A stretch of 64,000 nt of DNA, from contig ML660201.1 of the NCBI GenBank assembly GCA_007570785.1, positions 49,570,316 through 49,634,315 on the forward strand, written 5' to 3'. A program made the position numbers and the translations under genes. Each line of letters starts with the position of its first letter. Positions within the stretch are counted from its first letter, which is position 1. The DNA comes from Antilocapra americana (lineage: Eukaryota > Chordata > Mammalia > Artiodactyla > Antilocapridae). Positions 12,191-24,120 of this stretch are shown here, piece after piece. Below the pieces are notes generated by a model. It made no database searches. It was not told the origin of the DNA and was given only the letters and a program-made list of their open reading frames with translations.

Positions 12191-13072
12191 CTGACCTTTG
12201 GTTTCAGTTACTGGCAAGGGACTCCATTTTGTTTCTCGAGCTTGAGCTGCCTATAAGGGTCCCAGTAAGTCTGGGTCTGAGGTTCTGCCTGGAGCTTTGT
12301 CTGTAACGTCTCATTTATCCAAGAGAATCAGAGTTCCACCTACACCCCCTCAACCACCTATCTGCTCACGTATCATAAACACATGGTTTTTCTATAAAAG
12401 TTTAATCTGTAGCAAATGCCTGTACTCACTAACTGTTCAAAATAAGTTGGCTTAAGTTAAAAAAAAAAAAAAAACACAAGATTAAATCTAGTTGAAGAAG
12501 CACAGTTAGATATACTTCCTGACAAGAGCCAATTTATTCTGCACCACCTCTTTCCAATAAACACTGCAGAAGTGATGGAAAGCAATATCGGGGAAAAATA
12601 ACACCTGGCAGAGCCCAGGGAGACGGTCTCTGTAGAAGGCAAATCTCTGCATCTGACAGTAAACGTCGTTAACTCTTCAAGGGACAGAGAGACACAGTAC
12701 CTCGACTTCCTTTTTAGGAATACTTCTTGCTGCCAGTGTCAGCTCCGCACAAATTTTCAAATCAATTATGACAACGGATGCACTTACCACTTTAAAAGAA
12801 AATCTTCAGAAAGAACCGGTAGGCAGCATATACCCTTTATACAGACCCTGAGAGGTTAATAACAGCAACAGCCAGGGGGAGTGCAGGTAAATGTTTAACA
12901 ATGGACTCTCTAGCAGAAAAAGCCCTGATTTGCAGGCTCTGCTGATTTCCATGATGTAAATACTCCCATCCTGGGTGGATTTTGAGCTACTGAGGTGACA
13001 GATAATTAACACGAAGTTGGGCAGAGGTATGCATGGTGCTCAGAACCTGGTACAGCAGGCTCCAGCCCTCTG

Positions 13073-13310
13073 TTGATGACGACAGTATTCACTGGTTATG
13101 TGCTTATGCGCCAGCTACGTGCTAAGTGCTTCACAGTCATCATCTTTCAACCCTTGGGAAAGGCCAATGGGCAAGTACTATTTTATCCCCTTTTTACAGA
13201 TGAGAGAAAACTAAGTCTTAGTTTAGAGAGGTTAATCAGCAATGAGTCAAAGGTTGACTACTTACTAAGTGTTAGGAGCTAGAACTTGAGTGCTGGCCAT
13301 TTGGTTCATG
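13073..13310 (-). repeat. MIR
   Basis: Long reversed copy: 'gtgcttatgcgccagctacgtgctaagtgcttcacagtc', 'tattttatcccctttttacagatgagagaaaac' and 'gagaggttaatcagc'. Confidence 0.8.
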
Positions 13311-13699
13311 GGTCCACGCTTTCAGCCCCCCTTTGATGCTGCCTCTGTCTGGAAATTATTCAAGAAGCCACTGGTCACTGTTACCTTGTCTTACAGATGA
13401 CGTGTTGCTAAGGAGTTAAGTGCAGGCTCTGGGCAGCTGGCACTGAAAGGGGTCTGACCCACACCAGCCACAGAAGTGTTCTTCTCTCCCTCTCCCAGTT
13501 CACCTTGGCCATCAACACCCATGTCAGATGGTCCCCTGTGAGGGACTCTCTCCCAACTCCTGCAGGGCTGTTACTTCCCCCTAGATTTTTGTGTTATGAA
13601 AATTTGGCTTTTTCCATTACAAGATAAATAAGTACTTATTAGAGAACACAGAGAATATCAAAACACAGGGAGCTAAATCTCTTTGTGGCTCTACCTCCT

Positions 13700-13890
13700 A
13701 CTCACAGTGTTTGCTCCTCTTTTGTTCTACTGGATTCATTCCCCTCTCCAATGTCTGTCTATTGAGGGGTACCCGTCCCACCACACCGTGAACTCCTCTT
13801 GAGGTGGTATCCACATGGTGCCCACTGGCACAAACGCTTCCACTGCATCGGCACACCACCTCCCTCCCCAGCACAATACCCAATACACGG
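13700..13890 (+). repeat. L2 3'-end fragment
   Basis: 'ccacaccgtgaactcctcttgaggtggtatccacatggtgcccactgg' to 'cagcacaatacccaatacacgg' matches the L2 terminal pattern (gtgagctcc...gggcagggacc...cacagtgcctggcaca) with heavy divergence. Confidence 0.5.
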
Positions 13891-14075
13891 CTGCCCCCCA
13901 ATTAATCTCGATGCTTTATTATGTCCTCCAATTCATCAGAGGAAACCCTAAGTTTCTCATGTTTATCTTCAAAGCTGCCCTAATCATAACCGAGACTGGG
14001 TGTCTCCTTTGTCCTACATTCTTACTGTCCTGAGTGGGGCAGGGAGATGCTACCCCAGCAGGCACATGGCCTTAC

Positions 14076-14204
14076 CTGCATCCCTCTCATCTTCTGGAAG
14101 CGTGCAATGGTGTCGCTGATGGTGTACACGCGCACGTGGCCCATATGCAGCTTGCCGGAGGGATATGGGAACATGGAAAGCACATAAAACTTGGGCTTTG
14201 ACTT
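14076..14204 (-). CDS. LARS2: LARS2 exon 3: residues 79-121 with class-I HIGH signature
   Basis: This is a 129-base exon of 43 complete codons, bounded by an acceptor (ctttcctAG, exon starts AAGTC) and a donor (CAG then GTAAGG). It continues in phase 0 from exon 2. The peptide begins [17 protein letters not shown] and contains HMGH (bases 14136-14147, residues 98-101), the class-I aminoacyl-tRNA synthetase signature that binds ATP during leucyl-adenylate formation. The [12 protein letters not shown] context is typical of bacterial-type LeuRS. The exon ends at RGMQ, where the human protein continues into the VINPMGWDAFGLP segment; that next exon is not seen in the window. No stop or frameshift is present, so it looks functional. 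Confidence 0.96.
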
Positions 14205-14349
14205 CTAGGAAAGGATGACAGAAAAATACAATGAGTATTTATTAATCATTCACAGGGAAGTTAGCATGCATATAATATTTTGGCATTTTACTCAAGGTAA
14301 TAATTTAACATTTTCAAAAGCTTTCTTTAAAAAAAAAAAAAAAAACCAT

Positions 14350-16460
14350 TCCCATAAGGTAAATGGACAAAAATACCAAATACCAAATTTCAAAGCCCTG
14401 AGTTATCCTAAAGAATGCCCAAAATAATGCCAAACAACCTCACAGTGCTAATTACCCCTACTTATTTTTAAATCTGCCCTTTTCTCTTTTAGAACAGCTA
14501 TCTAGGTCTTAAAGAACTGTATGTTTTTCCAAACGAAGCTCTGACACATGTGTCCATAAAATTCATGGAGACAACAGTGAATCACAGAGATGTGACAAGT
14601 CTAATATGGAGCCCCTCCCTAAATTCTGGGGAGCTGCACACAGACTCAGACTGAGCCGAGTCCCCAGGCGCCGGTTCAGGTTCCAGACTTCTCTGCTGTA
14701 CTCTGAGCTTATCTTTCAACAGAAAAAGCTGAAATGGGAAGGTAATGAGAAAATCTTAGCCAGGTTCCTGTTTCCCAGGGGGTGATCTACAGGCAGCCTG
14801 AGGCCAGGGTTACATAACTCTCCAGCACCCAAAGACGCACAGTTTCATCACGAGAAACAAAAAAGGTACATGCATTGGAACACAACAAACACGGGGCAGG
14901 AAGTCCTCACTGCAACATCAACCTGTGGGACCTTAGTTCTCATAATGGTGAATGCTGACACAAGTTTGTACACATGAGGGGAGAAGGCTGGAAAGGAGGT
15001 GGTCATTTAATTGATTCCTTATTGGGGACCATAAGGAATTGTTGTTCAAGGGCAAGGATCATGTTTTAACCATCTAACTCCACCCCAATCCCCACCTTCC
15101 TGGCTGACCCCCTATTTTAACAAACTGTTGGGTAAATGTCTGTCGGCCTTTGTGCTCTGAAGCCTGAGAACAGGTCTTCGGAGGTCACTGATTACTAACG
15201 GGCACTCTTCCCAGCACACTTCACTACCCTGTCCAGGTGACAGGAGCGGGGCGTTCCCCACACTCAGCCTTAAATCCTCGCACGGGGGAGAAGGGATGCC
15301 TCTAAAGAAAGGAAGAGAACAGGTAACTGCTTCTGTTTAGTCACGAAATGTCTGGATCCTCTGATGTTATCACTCCTTTTTTCCTCCTGTTTTTCTCTTT
15401 CCGTTCTTACTCCCTTCCGAGAGCTCTACAAGTGTTCTTCAAGGCTTTGCTTCTCCAAAATTAATGAAAACAAATGCAAAACAGAATATTCATGACTATT
15501 CTTATGTGTGTGAGTGGGTATTGGTGGGGGGAGTACTTTTTGCTAAGTATTTGCATGACTGATAATGGACAGCCAACTGTAATCAGGGGAGCAGAAGAAA
15601 GCAGAAATCGAATTCTTTCCAAATCTCACTTGACCCCTTGCTTTAAACTTCCCTCAGCAAGAAGGTGAACAAATCTTTAGCAGGGCCACCATCGTGTGGC
15701 AAGGCAGACCAGAGTGGCACTTTTCTCTATACTGCGCTTTCTCCAGAAATTATCAACTGTGTGCTAAGTCAAGTTGCCTGAAGGAAGGGAAGAGAAAAGT
15801 GAATAAATAAGGAGTTTGCAAAATAAACTTGGAAACCTGTAATACTAAAGTGACAGCTGCTATTGATTTCTAGAAATGGATGGAAAGCCCCACATTGATC
15901 ATGCACTTTAATTGGAAACTGTGGAATCATAACTCAGGAAAATCTCAGAAGCGAGAGAGACAACTTGAGATTCAGGAGTCACTGGGGACTCAGGACTTTT
16001 CTTTAAGAAGGCAAGTGACAGATGATCCTCTCAGCTTGTAAACAACTCCCTCAAAGGAAGTGCAAGACCTCATTCTGATACCTGCTACAGAATGAGAAAT
16101 AAGCAGACTACCCACTAAATTCCACCTTACTCGGTGACACAGATTAGGCCTACTGCTTCTTTTGGGGGGAATTTTTAGGGACATAAGAAAACAGTTGTTA
16201 CAGAGTTCTTTGGGATCTGAAAAAAACAATAAAATACTTGATATACACTATTTCTAGTTTTTCATTTTAAAGTTTTTACATTAAATGCATTTTTATTATA
16301 ATCACCTTTTTATTATGATATATATTTTCAAAATTACATTTACTTAACAATCTTACCCCAAACATTTTCTACATATAGCTTCTTCATTAATATCTCTTTT
16401 TTGTATGTCTCTCCAACAAAGATGAAACTTATGGCAAAGTTGAGGAATTCATTACATATG
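14350..16460. other. Non-repetitive intron DNA
   Basis: About 2 kb without a clear young repeat, gene or exon. It is bounded by an A-run on the left and a BovB on the right. AT-rich at 16250-16400. Confidence 0.5.
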
Positions 16461-16464
16461 AGCT

Positions 16465-17007
16465 AGTTCAGTTCAGTTCAGTCGCTCAGTAGTGTCCAAC
16501 TCTTTGTAACCCCATGGGCTGCAGCACACCAGGCTTCCCTGTCCATTACCAGCTTCTTGAGCTTACTCAAACTCATGCTCATTGAGTTGGTGAGGCCATT
16601 CAACCATCTCATCTTTTGTGGTCCCCTTCTCCCGCCTTCAATCTTCCCCAACATCAGGGTCTTTTCCAATGGGTCAATTCTTCACATCAGGCGGCCAAAG
16701 TATTGGAGCCTCAGCTTCAGCATCAGGCTGGTTCCAAAATTCAGGACTGGTTTCCTTTAGGATGGACTGGTTGGATCTCCTTGCAGTCCAAGGGACTCTC
16801 AAGAGTCTTCTCCAACACCACAGTTCAAAAGCATCAACTCTTCGGCACTCAGCTTTCTCTATAGTCCAACCCTCACATCCATACATGACTACTGGAAAAA
16901 CCATAGCTCTGACTAGATGGACATTTGCTGGCAAAGTAATGTCTCTGCTTTCTAATATGCTGTCTAGGTTAGTCACAGAGCCACCATCTGCAATGATTTC
17001 GGAGTAT
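16465..17007 (-). mobile_element. BovB 3' fragment
   Basis: Begins with the family terminus 'gttcagttcagttcagtcgctcagt' and reads back through the conserved terminal ORF region. The inner end carries a small internal deletion: 'gtctaggttagtca' jumps to 'ccaccatctgcaatgatttcgg'. Confidence 0.92.
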
Positions 17008-17439
17008 TGAGTCCATAGAAGATATAGAAAGTACTGCTAGTAAAAGTCTGTACTATTCATGAGTATTTTTGTTTATTGCAGAAAAGGTGTCCGGCTCACT
17101 GCCTGTCCCTGCCTTCTGTTCCTCTGTGTGAACTAAGTCATTTTCCTCTGTGACAATGAAATGAATTCTATTCTCTGAGGGTAGAAGGAAGGAATTTGGC
17201 GAGTTTAGAATTGAGCAGATAATTGATTGAAAGGGACATTTTCATAATTATATAAAAGTGTAAGAATTTAAACCTTTAATAGAAATGAAGACTGGAAGTG
17301 CCGGAAAATGGATGGTTTTTATATAAGTGGGTCCTATTATTTTTGTCAGCTTCTGACATCGGAAGAAAGATAACTTCTGCCTCTTTATGGATCGTGCTCT
17401 GAAACTCTCACTGAGACTAGAGAATGGAGGTGGGTGGAC

Positions 17440-17565
17440 CACTCAGTGGAAGCTTGCAGCCTGGAATCTGGCCCAAGCTCTGCCACTAGCTGTGAGACCT
17501 CAGGCAAATTCCTTTGTTTTTCCAGGCTCTGTTCACAACCTGTAAATCAAAGGCGAGACAAAAGA
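17440..17565 (+). repeat. MIR
   Basis: 'ctctgccactagctgtgagacctcaggcaaattcc' is the MIR core in forward orientation. Confidence 0.8.
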
Positions 17566-17624
17566 AGGTTCCTGGTGAAAGCGTGAGCTCAGGACTCAGA
17601 TGTGTCTGGATCTGGGCTGTGCCC

Positions 17625-17795
17625 CAAGCAAGATTGAGGACGGAGGGTGAGGTGGTTGGATGGCGTCACTGACTCAAAGGACATGAGCTCGAGCACATTC
17701 CAAGAGATAGTGAAGGACAGGGGAGCCTGACATGCTGCAGTCCATGCAGTCACAAACAGTGAGACACGGCTGAGCGACTGAACAAGTGAGTTACG
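17625..17795 (+). mobile_element. BovB 3' tail fragment
   Basis: 'gattgaggacggagggtgaggtggttggatggcgtcactgac' to 'cacggctgagcgactgaaca', 170 bases, 5'-truncated. Confidence 0.85.
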
Positions 17796-18127
17796 CATCT
17801 CAATAACTTACCAAACTTCCCTCCCAGTTTCCTTACTCCTATGCACCTTCAGGGCTGTTTCAGAATTTAAATGAGATACTGAAAGGAAAGATGGTGCCTG
17901 ACACACTAAAATGCTCATTAAATGGAAGTTCTTTTTATAACGATGATTATGATGATGATAGTAAAATACTCAACTTCTAGAAACTCATTCCAGTGGATTT
18001 CAAATGTAGCTACTACCACAGTGAGATTGATTATAGATGTGCTTTAAAATCCACCAGCATCTAGTCATATTCTCATTCCTCACAAAGATACACTACACGT
18101 TTTTACCTTCTTGTACCTTTCATTCAT

Positions 18128-18349
18128 GGGGCTTCCCAGGTGGCGCTAGTGGTAAAGAACTCATCTGCCAATGCAGGAGACATAAGAGGTGTGGGTCTGA
18201 TACCCGGGTTGGGAAGATGCCCTGGAGGAGGGCATAGCAACCCACTCTAGTACTCTTGCCTGGAGAATTCCATGGACAGGAGAGCCTGGCAGGATACGGT
18301 CCATAGCGTCGCCAAGAGTTGGACAAGACTGAAGTGACTTAGCATGCAT
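18128..18349 (+). mobile_element. Bov-tA SINE
   Basis: Complete copy ending 'gaagtgacttagcatgcat' with the duplication ctttcattcat / ctttcatttat (18117-18127, 18350-18360). Confidence 0.93.
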
Positions 18350-18360
18350 CTTTCATTTAT

Positions 18361-18545
18361 ATAACACTTCAGTTTGTGAAATGAGTTTATCTTATTTTCT
18401 CATTTGATTTTCAAAACAATTATGTGGGATAAACAATGCAAAGAATCTGAGAATCAGAGAGGTTAAAGGATGCTGCTGAGCGCACAGTGATTTGGGCACG
18501 GAGCCAGAATTACTGCCCAGGCTCCAGGCTCCTTATCTAGCACTC
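18361..18545 (-). repeat. MIR
   Basis: 'tttgattttcaaaacaattatgtgggat...aatctgagaatcagagaggttaaagg...gagccagaattactgcccaggctcc' is a reversed MIR. Confidence 0.65.
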
Positions 18546-18549
18546 TCTC

Positions 18550-19915
18550 CACGTTACCCTTTTCCAATTCAAACCCTGACGGAATGCCACCAGGGGATCA
18601 CCCAAAATGTTCCTAGAACTATTTACCCAATTAGTCAAACACAGTTTATTTTGATCCACTTAATTTTTTAGAAATATACTTAAGAATGCAATGTCACAAG
18701 AACAAAGAGCTACAACTTCAAAATGTTTGGAGGCCACTGAATCTAAACCAAAAGAAAAAAAGAAGCTAATTTTATGCTCCTCATTCAGAATTAAACTTCT
18801 CCCTAAGGTCTGCTTCCAAAATACATTTAGCTACATTAGTCTGGTCATGTTGCCATGAAGAATTTTCATTTCCTAATGAGGTAAAAGTTAAGCTTTCACT
18901 GTATAATTCTGCATTTCATTTAAACCTTCCTTTTTATCATCTCACATATTACATACATCTCCTTCAACGCCAGGTTTTCTTCATAACTAATGCAAAAACC
19001 CATCCTTCAGTTTAACACAAATAGCTACCCAGCCCCCATTTTTCATAATGATCAATCTCATAGAAAGAATGAGTCTGATAAAAGAGGAGAATCAGGAAAG
19101 GTGATTCTAGCACACTGCGGCCTTGGGCAAATATATATTTACTCAACTTCTTGCCTTTGTCCTAATCTCTTTAATTGAACATAGAGAGTTTATATTATTT
19201 GACTGGTAACTACTATGAGAGGATGGTCAGAATTTTAAGAGTAAAACTGTACTTAACAGTGGTGTACTCTAACCAGATTCAACAACTCATGTAACTAACC
19301 ACATCTTCCATGTTGTGACCAATATTGAGAGGTAAGGGTTAATGCATCTAAGATTGATTCCCACCAGGCCGGCCTTCCAGAGAAGGAGCTGGTTTCCAGC
19401 AGAGTGTGCCATGGAAACTGGTTACAGTGAAGCGCTTAAGACAATTAATTCAGGTAGAGAGCTGAGATGGTGCGGACAGACCAGAAGCTAAAGTTCCATT
19501 AACTTATATATCTGTGACTGTGAGGTTGGACCCCAGCTCCAGATTACACCAGGGAAGGGCTGGGACCTCTCAAACCAAGATGGCAGAGCAGGGTTGGAAG
19601 CCAACATCATTCCAGGGCAAGGGAGGGAGGCACTTCTCAGAACATGCCACTTAAAAGTCCACAGCTGAGAGGCCCACATGCCCCTCCTGGAGTCTCCTAT
19701 CTGACCTTGCCAGATCCCTGCATGTCGCCCTACCAGGCAGCGGGCCACAAACAAGCTGACATCTGCTGCAGTTCCTGTCTGGGTGAGTTCCCCCAGTAAA
19801 TGGGGCTCCAGAATGCCCAGTGTGGCACCATCCGTATACGCCTTACGTGAACGTGCACCTCACTGAGGCTCCTCCAAGCACATCCTGGTGTCGTCCCAGT
19901 GACCCGTCACCAGCA
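18550..19915. other. No gene or clear repeat
   Basis: Intronic DNA between two MIRs. Short open frames near 18990 and 19488-19754 match nothing recognisable. Confidence 0.5.
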
Positions 19916-19919
19916 CCCT

Positions 19920-20045
19920 GGGAAGCAGGTGGGCACTACTATTATCACTGCTTATTTTCAATTGAAAAAAAATTGATGCCTAGAGAGATTTGGTTCTTTG
20001 GTTCAAGGTCACATACTCAATAATTTATTTGAATCCAGGCAATCT
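19920..20045 (-). repeat. MIR
   Basis: Reversed MIR ending about 60 bases before the exon 2 donor: 'ctattatcactgcttattttc...gcctagagagatttgg...ggtcacatactcaa'. Confidence 0.7.
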
Positions 20046-20107
20046 GACCCCAGTCCACGCCCTTCGTCCCTCTTCTCAACCCTTTCAGCATCTCTTAGAA
20101 TACTCAC

Positions 20108-20362
20108 ATCTGCTTCTGAAACCTTGAAGGCCTGGTCTTTTATTCGCTGATGCCACCATTTCTCCACATCCTTTCTTGTCTGCAATGTATACTCCTTGGT
20201 CCACTCTCCTGTGGCACTGTAAATACCTCTGGACCATCCTGGAATCACTCTCCTTCCCCACTTAATGACATCTGGCCCATCGTTTAGCTGCCTTTTTAGA
20301 AGACAGGCATATAAACCCAGTCTCTGACAAGAAGGAGCCATTCTTCAAAAGATGGAAAGGGC
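20108..20362 (-). CDS. LARS2: LARS2 exon 2: start codon and residues 1-78 (mitochondrial leucyl-tRNA synthetase)
   Basis: The start ATG is 20341-20339 and the open frame runs 78 codons to the donor at 20107 (exon ends GCAGAT, then GTGAGT). The acceptor is a pyrimidine tract ending ctttcAG, so the exon begins at 20362 with 21 bases of 5' leader. An in-frame TGA lies two codons upstream of the ATG, and the start context (A at -3, G at +4) is strong, so this Met is the true start. Residues 1 to about 35 are rich in Arg, Lys and Leu with almost no acidic residues, as expected for a matrix-targeting presequence. The part beginning about residue 46 ([17 protein letters not shown]) is the conserved N-terminal segment of mature LARS2. 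Reading past the donor adds a non-homologous tail and a stop, confirming the exon end. Confidence 0.95.
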
Positions 20363-20889
20363 CTGAAAGAGAGAGTGGAGAATACAGTGTGAGCCGCCCA
20401 GCACCTCCCAGAGCTCCTCCTTCCATTCAGCAGAGCCAGCATTCACAGGCTTTCCTCTTATTTGGATGATTTCTTTCCCTGAAAAGAATACTTTAGAAGT
20501 GCAGTCAAGCTAAACACTATCTTTTTAATGGAAAATATTAAAAATGTTCAGTGCTCCCAAACAGCAAAGATACAAGAGCCCCATAGGAACAAAAGGCGAC
20601 CACCACCTGGGCCAGCACCAGCCACAACCTCACAGCTTGCCTGGGAAGCAGCGGAGGCCCCTCCCTCCCTTGCCTTTAGGAGAGCCTAGGGTCTGTCTAG
20701 CAGGCCTCACATCCCATTATCCAGGCTTCCAAAGAGCTCTAAGCACACCTGGGCTTGGCCTTGGGCTCAAATATCAGAAGTGATCCTGAACACAGGTCTC
20801 CCAAGAAGACCGGAGACTCTGAGCTATGATCAGCATCCTTCACACATACTACAAGTTAAACATATTCAGTAGGCTGAGCCAGGAAATAA

Positions 20890-21009
20890 CCATTATTTAG
20901 AATATTCTTATTCACTTACTTCTTCATTCATCACTAGGGGTACAGCAGTGAACAAAAATAAAGTCCCTTCTTACATGGCACTTATATTCTAGCAGAGAAA
21001 GGCAGACAA
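20890..21009 (+). repeat. L2-like fragment, split by L1
   Basis: 'ggggtacagcagtgaacaaaaataaagtcccttcttacatggcacttatattctagcagagaaaggcagac' is the widespread ancient 'tacagcagtgaacaaaac...ggagcttacattctag' repeat. It appears to continue after the L1 at 21255 ('gcgatgagtactatgg'). Confidence 0.6.
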
Positions 21010-21245
21010 AAAACGAAGAAATGATGGAGGAGGGGGTGTGAACTGGGACATTGGGATTGACATGTATACTACTGTGTATAAAATAGATAACTAATCACAA
21101 CAGACTGTATAGCACAGGAAGCTCTACTCAGTGATTCTCTGTAGTGACTTAAATGAGAAGGAAATCCATAAGGCTGATTCAGTCTGCTGTACAGCAGAAA
21201 CTAACACAACATTGTAAAGCAAGCACACCCGCCCCCCACCGCCAA
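21010..21245 (+). mobile_element. L1 3' UTR end
   Basis: 'cagactgtatagcacaggaagctctactcagtg' and 'gctgtacagcagaaactaacacaacattgtaaagcaagc' define the artiodactyl L1 3' terminus. Confidence 0.85.
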
Positions 21246-21299
21246 AAAAAGAAACAAATAAATGTATAGCATGTTTAACAGCGATGAGTACTATGGTTT

Positions 21300-22290
21300 T
21301 TGGAAACCAACCCATAGGGCTCACTAAGACATCCAGCTGTGATTCAAAATTCAGCCTAAATGTTGCATTGGTTTCCTCCAACAGTGAATTCCAAAAATGA
21401 CCTCATGAAAGAAGCTTCATGATTTATCACTATGTTAAAGCCTGAGGTGACAGTTCATCAAATATTTAAGATGTATGACTAAATAGCCTAAACTTTCTGC
21501 CTTCCTGCATAACAGCATTCGCTACCATGCAGAAACAGATGAAAACAGATATCTCAAAACCAGAGATAAAAAAAAAAGAAAAAGAAGGAAGAAACTGGTA
21601 CTCTTAACCTGGCATTAATCCTTGATCCTCTCAAAATTTTGTCCACGTCCACTAGGGTCTGGTCTGTTTAGCAAAGGTTCTAGGTCACAAATGCTGCCAA
21701 GAGGGTTCATTATAGACTTCTACAAGTGAGTTTCACACACATAAAATGGAACCACAAGTGTTGACATTTACAAGTTGGTCTGCAAAAGTTCTTGACATAT
21801 CAATTCTCACTGTACTCAATCCCTCTTGCTGCTTTGTGGGCGGAATCAGAAACAGACCACATACAACAAACAAACAAAACACCTCCACTCCTATCTATTG
21901 GGCTTGTCTATTTTAAAGTGTATAGGGTAAACCATATAATTAGTCGACTATATGCAATTTCATATGACCAATCTAATATATACAGACATTTTGTACAATT
22001 AAGGCAATTATATTTATTTTGAGGAGTTCGATTTCTACATAATTAGAACTATCACAGAGTCATGGACTTTATGGTTCTCTAGTTAAGTCAGTGTTCTTAT
22101 ACCTTTCCAAGCTAAAGAATGTTAATTTAGCAGAGGGCACATAGATACCTGCAGTTTCTCTCTTAGACTGCATTCCTTAAGAACACATAAGGGGAAACAG
22201 AAAAAAGGGAAAAGGATGGAATTATAAAAATACAAAACTGACCTGAACTACCGCCTTACAAGTTCTTTGTTTTGATGCTGGTTAACTCCA
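21300..22290. other. No gene or clear repeat
   Basis: Intron 1 sequence with an A-rich stretch at 21568-21590. No exon seen. Confidence 0.5.
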
Positions 22291-22291
22291 C

Positions 22292-22505
22292 TCGTGTGTG
22301 CTCAGTTGTGTTTGACTCTTTGCAACCCCATGAACTGCAACCCTCTAGGCTCCTCTGTCCATGGGATTTTCCAGGCAAGAATACTGGAGTGGGTTGCCAT
22401 TTCCTTCTCCAGGGGATCTTCCCAATCCAAGTAGCAAACCCAAGTTTCCTGTGTCTCCTGCAGTGGCAGGAAGATTCTTTACCAATGAGCTACCTGGGAA
22501 GTCCA
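22292..22505 (-). mobile_element. Bov-tA SINE
   Basis: Reversed copy: 'tgtgctcagttgtgtttgactctttgc' through 'gagctacctgggaagtcc'. Confidence 0.92.
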
Positions 22506-22702
22506 GAGTAAATGCCACATAGATTAAAGAATTTTTAAAAATATCATAAAACAAGAAAAAAAATAGAGTATGTACTAATTCTGTACAAGGTGCAGGACGT
22601 TCTGTCCAGGCATAAAAGCAATAGAAGAATTCTAAAGGAAACATATTAATAAAACTGTCTTAAAAATGTAAAAAATCTGCACATCAAAAACACCATGAAT
22701 TT

Positions 22703-22825
22703 GGGAACTCCCCTGGAGGTCGTTAAGACTTCACAATTCCGATGCAGGGGGCACAGGTTTGATCTCTAGTTAGAAGATCTCACATGCACACAGTGCGGTC
22801 AAACAAACAAACAAAAAACCATGAA
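22703..22825 (+). mobile_element. Short CHR-like SINE
   Basis: 'ggaactcccctggaggtcgttaagacttcacaattccgatgcagggggcacagg' plus a (CAAA)n tail at 22800-22815. Confidence 0.75.
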
Positions 22826-22849
22826 CAAAATTAGACGCAAACAATAAGC

Positions 22850-23172
22850 TGAAAGAAAACTGCTAAAACTACAAAAAAATGATTACCCTTCTCTATAAAG
22901 AATTCACATATGAAAAGAGAAACATCAAAAACCTAATTTTAAAAGTTGGCAAAGGAGAAAAGAGGAGATACAAATGACTTACAAATATAAGAGAAAAAAA
23001 GAATGACTTTATAACTAAACAAAGAAATGCATGTTAAAATAACAAGGAAATAGTTTGCTTATCACATTGGCAAAAATCTGTTATGGAAAGAAATGTGCAT
23101 TTTTATACACTGCTGGTGGAATGTAAATTGATTCCACCTCCCTGGGGAGCAATGTGGTAATATACGTGTCAG
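22850..23172 (+). mobile_element. Ancient L1 fragment
   Basis: L1 series 'tacaaatgacttacaaatataag', 'tatcacattggcaaaaatctg' and 'tacactgctggtggaatgtaaattg', ending at 'agcaatgtgg'. No intact frame. Confidence 0.75.
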
Positions 23173-23174
23173 GA

Positions 23175-24120
23175 TCCTTTAAGAAAAGTCCACACCCTTA
23201 ATGTTAGGGGAACCCCAAAACTCAAGCAGACTCAGCACAGAGTACACTCAGGGTTATGATTTACTGCAGCCCTGGAGTTCGGTTCAGTTCCCTTCTGTTA
23301 CTTCCCAGGTCTTGCTATGGGCCACTCCACCACCAAAGCCCTCGTGGACACTGCCTCCTGCTGATAAGGAGCAGTCATTTTATTAGAGCACCATGCCCCT
23401 ACCATGAATATGAAAGGTGTGACTCATGTTTCGCGTTACGGTCAACTTGGCCCTCTCCTTCCTTATCTAGTCACATCCAGTTCCTTGCCTAGATGTTTGG
23501 AAACTTGTCTCTTCTACCACATCCTTCCAAAGCATCAATCCCCATTATTCCATCCCTCTGACCTCAACCTCACTTGACTGTTCAAGTTTTTTGAAAATGG
23601 GGGGGGGGAGGGGTGTACCAGCATGTGACCATAGAAGGAGAGGCCTGAGAACTGGACCCAAAACGACAATCACATAGGGACAGAGAAACCTAGGAGAAGA
23701 GTAGGAAAACATAGGCAAAGAAACAGAGTATGTGGGAAAAGCACGGGAGGACACAGTGTGCACTCAAAAGAAAGTGTGCAAAAATGTACCTGAGAAATTA
23801 ACAAGGAGCCAAGTCATGTGCAGGCAAAACAACTAAATCTCTTTATGACCTTGGAGAAATTCTTTAGTGACCGGAATACCAGCTTCTCCTTAAAATGAAG
23901 AGGTAAATCTAGATGATCTCTGAGGACCTTCGAGCCTTAACATGCTGTGACAATCATCTGCAGGTCACAGAGATGACGAGGGCAAAGGTCCAGGGACCAA
24001 CTGGGGTAGTGGAAGAGGGACTTGAGTGCAAAACTATGCGTACTATATGCGTTTTCCTGGGAAAGGGCCCTGAGCTATCAACGGAGTCGGTGGCTCAAAG
24101 AGTCTTAAGAACTGGATCTC
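23175..24120. other. No gene recognised
   Basis: Non-repetitive by eye except a G-run (about 23599-23613) and a weak MIR-like segment at 23830-23940. It grades into the CpG island. Confidence 0.45.

Larger units (their letters stand above)
1..14075 (-). other. LARS2: Presumed LARS2 intron 3 (5' part)
   Basis: No further LARS2 exon was found in this stretch; I looked specifically for the segment that follows RGMQ in human (around PMGWDAFGLP) on the minus strand. Large LARS2 introns are normal in mammals. The contents are repeats listed separately, plus non-repetitive DNA at 549-1140, 1335-1790, 2354-3750, 3970-5225, 5450-6555, 6890-7480, 10240-11005, 12190-13070 and 13310-13690, where I see nothing coding. 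Confidence 0.6.
14205..20107 (-). other. LARS2: LARS2 intron 2
   Basis: A 5.9-kb intron with good splice sites at both ends. It contains a BovB 3' fragment, a Bov-tA SINE, a further BovB tail and several MIR copies. An A-run lies at 14330-14345. The stretches 14350-16460, 17010-17430 and 18550-19915 carry no repeat that I recognise beyond weak L2-like remnants, and no exon. Confidence 0.85.

Noticed and set aside
1..14075. Next LARS2 exon
   Set aside because: I searched the minus strand for the segment following RGMQ (PMGWDAFGLP) and saw no match. A translated alignment against full LARS2 would decide.
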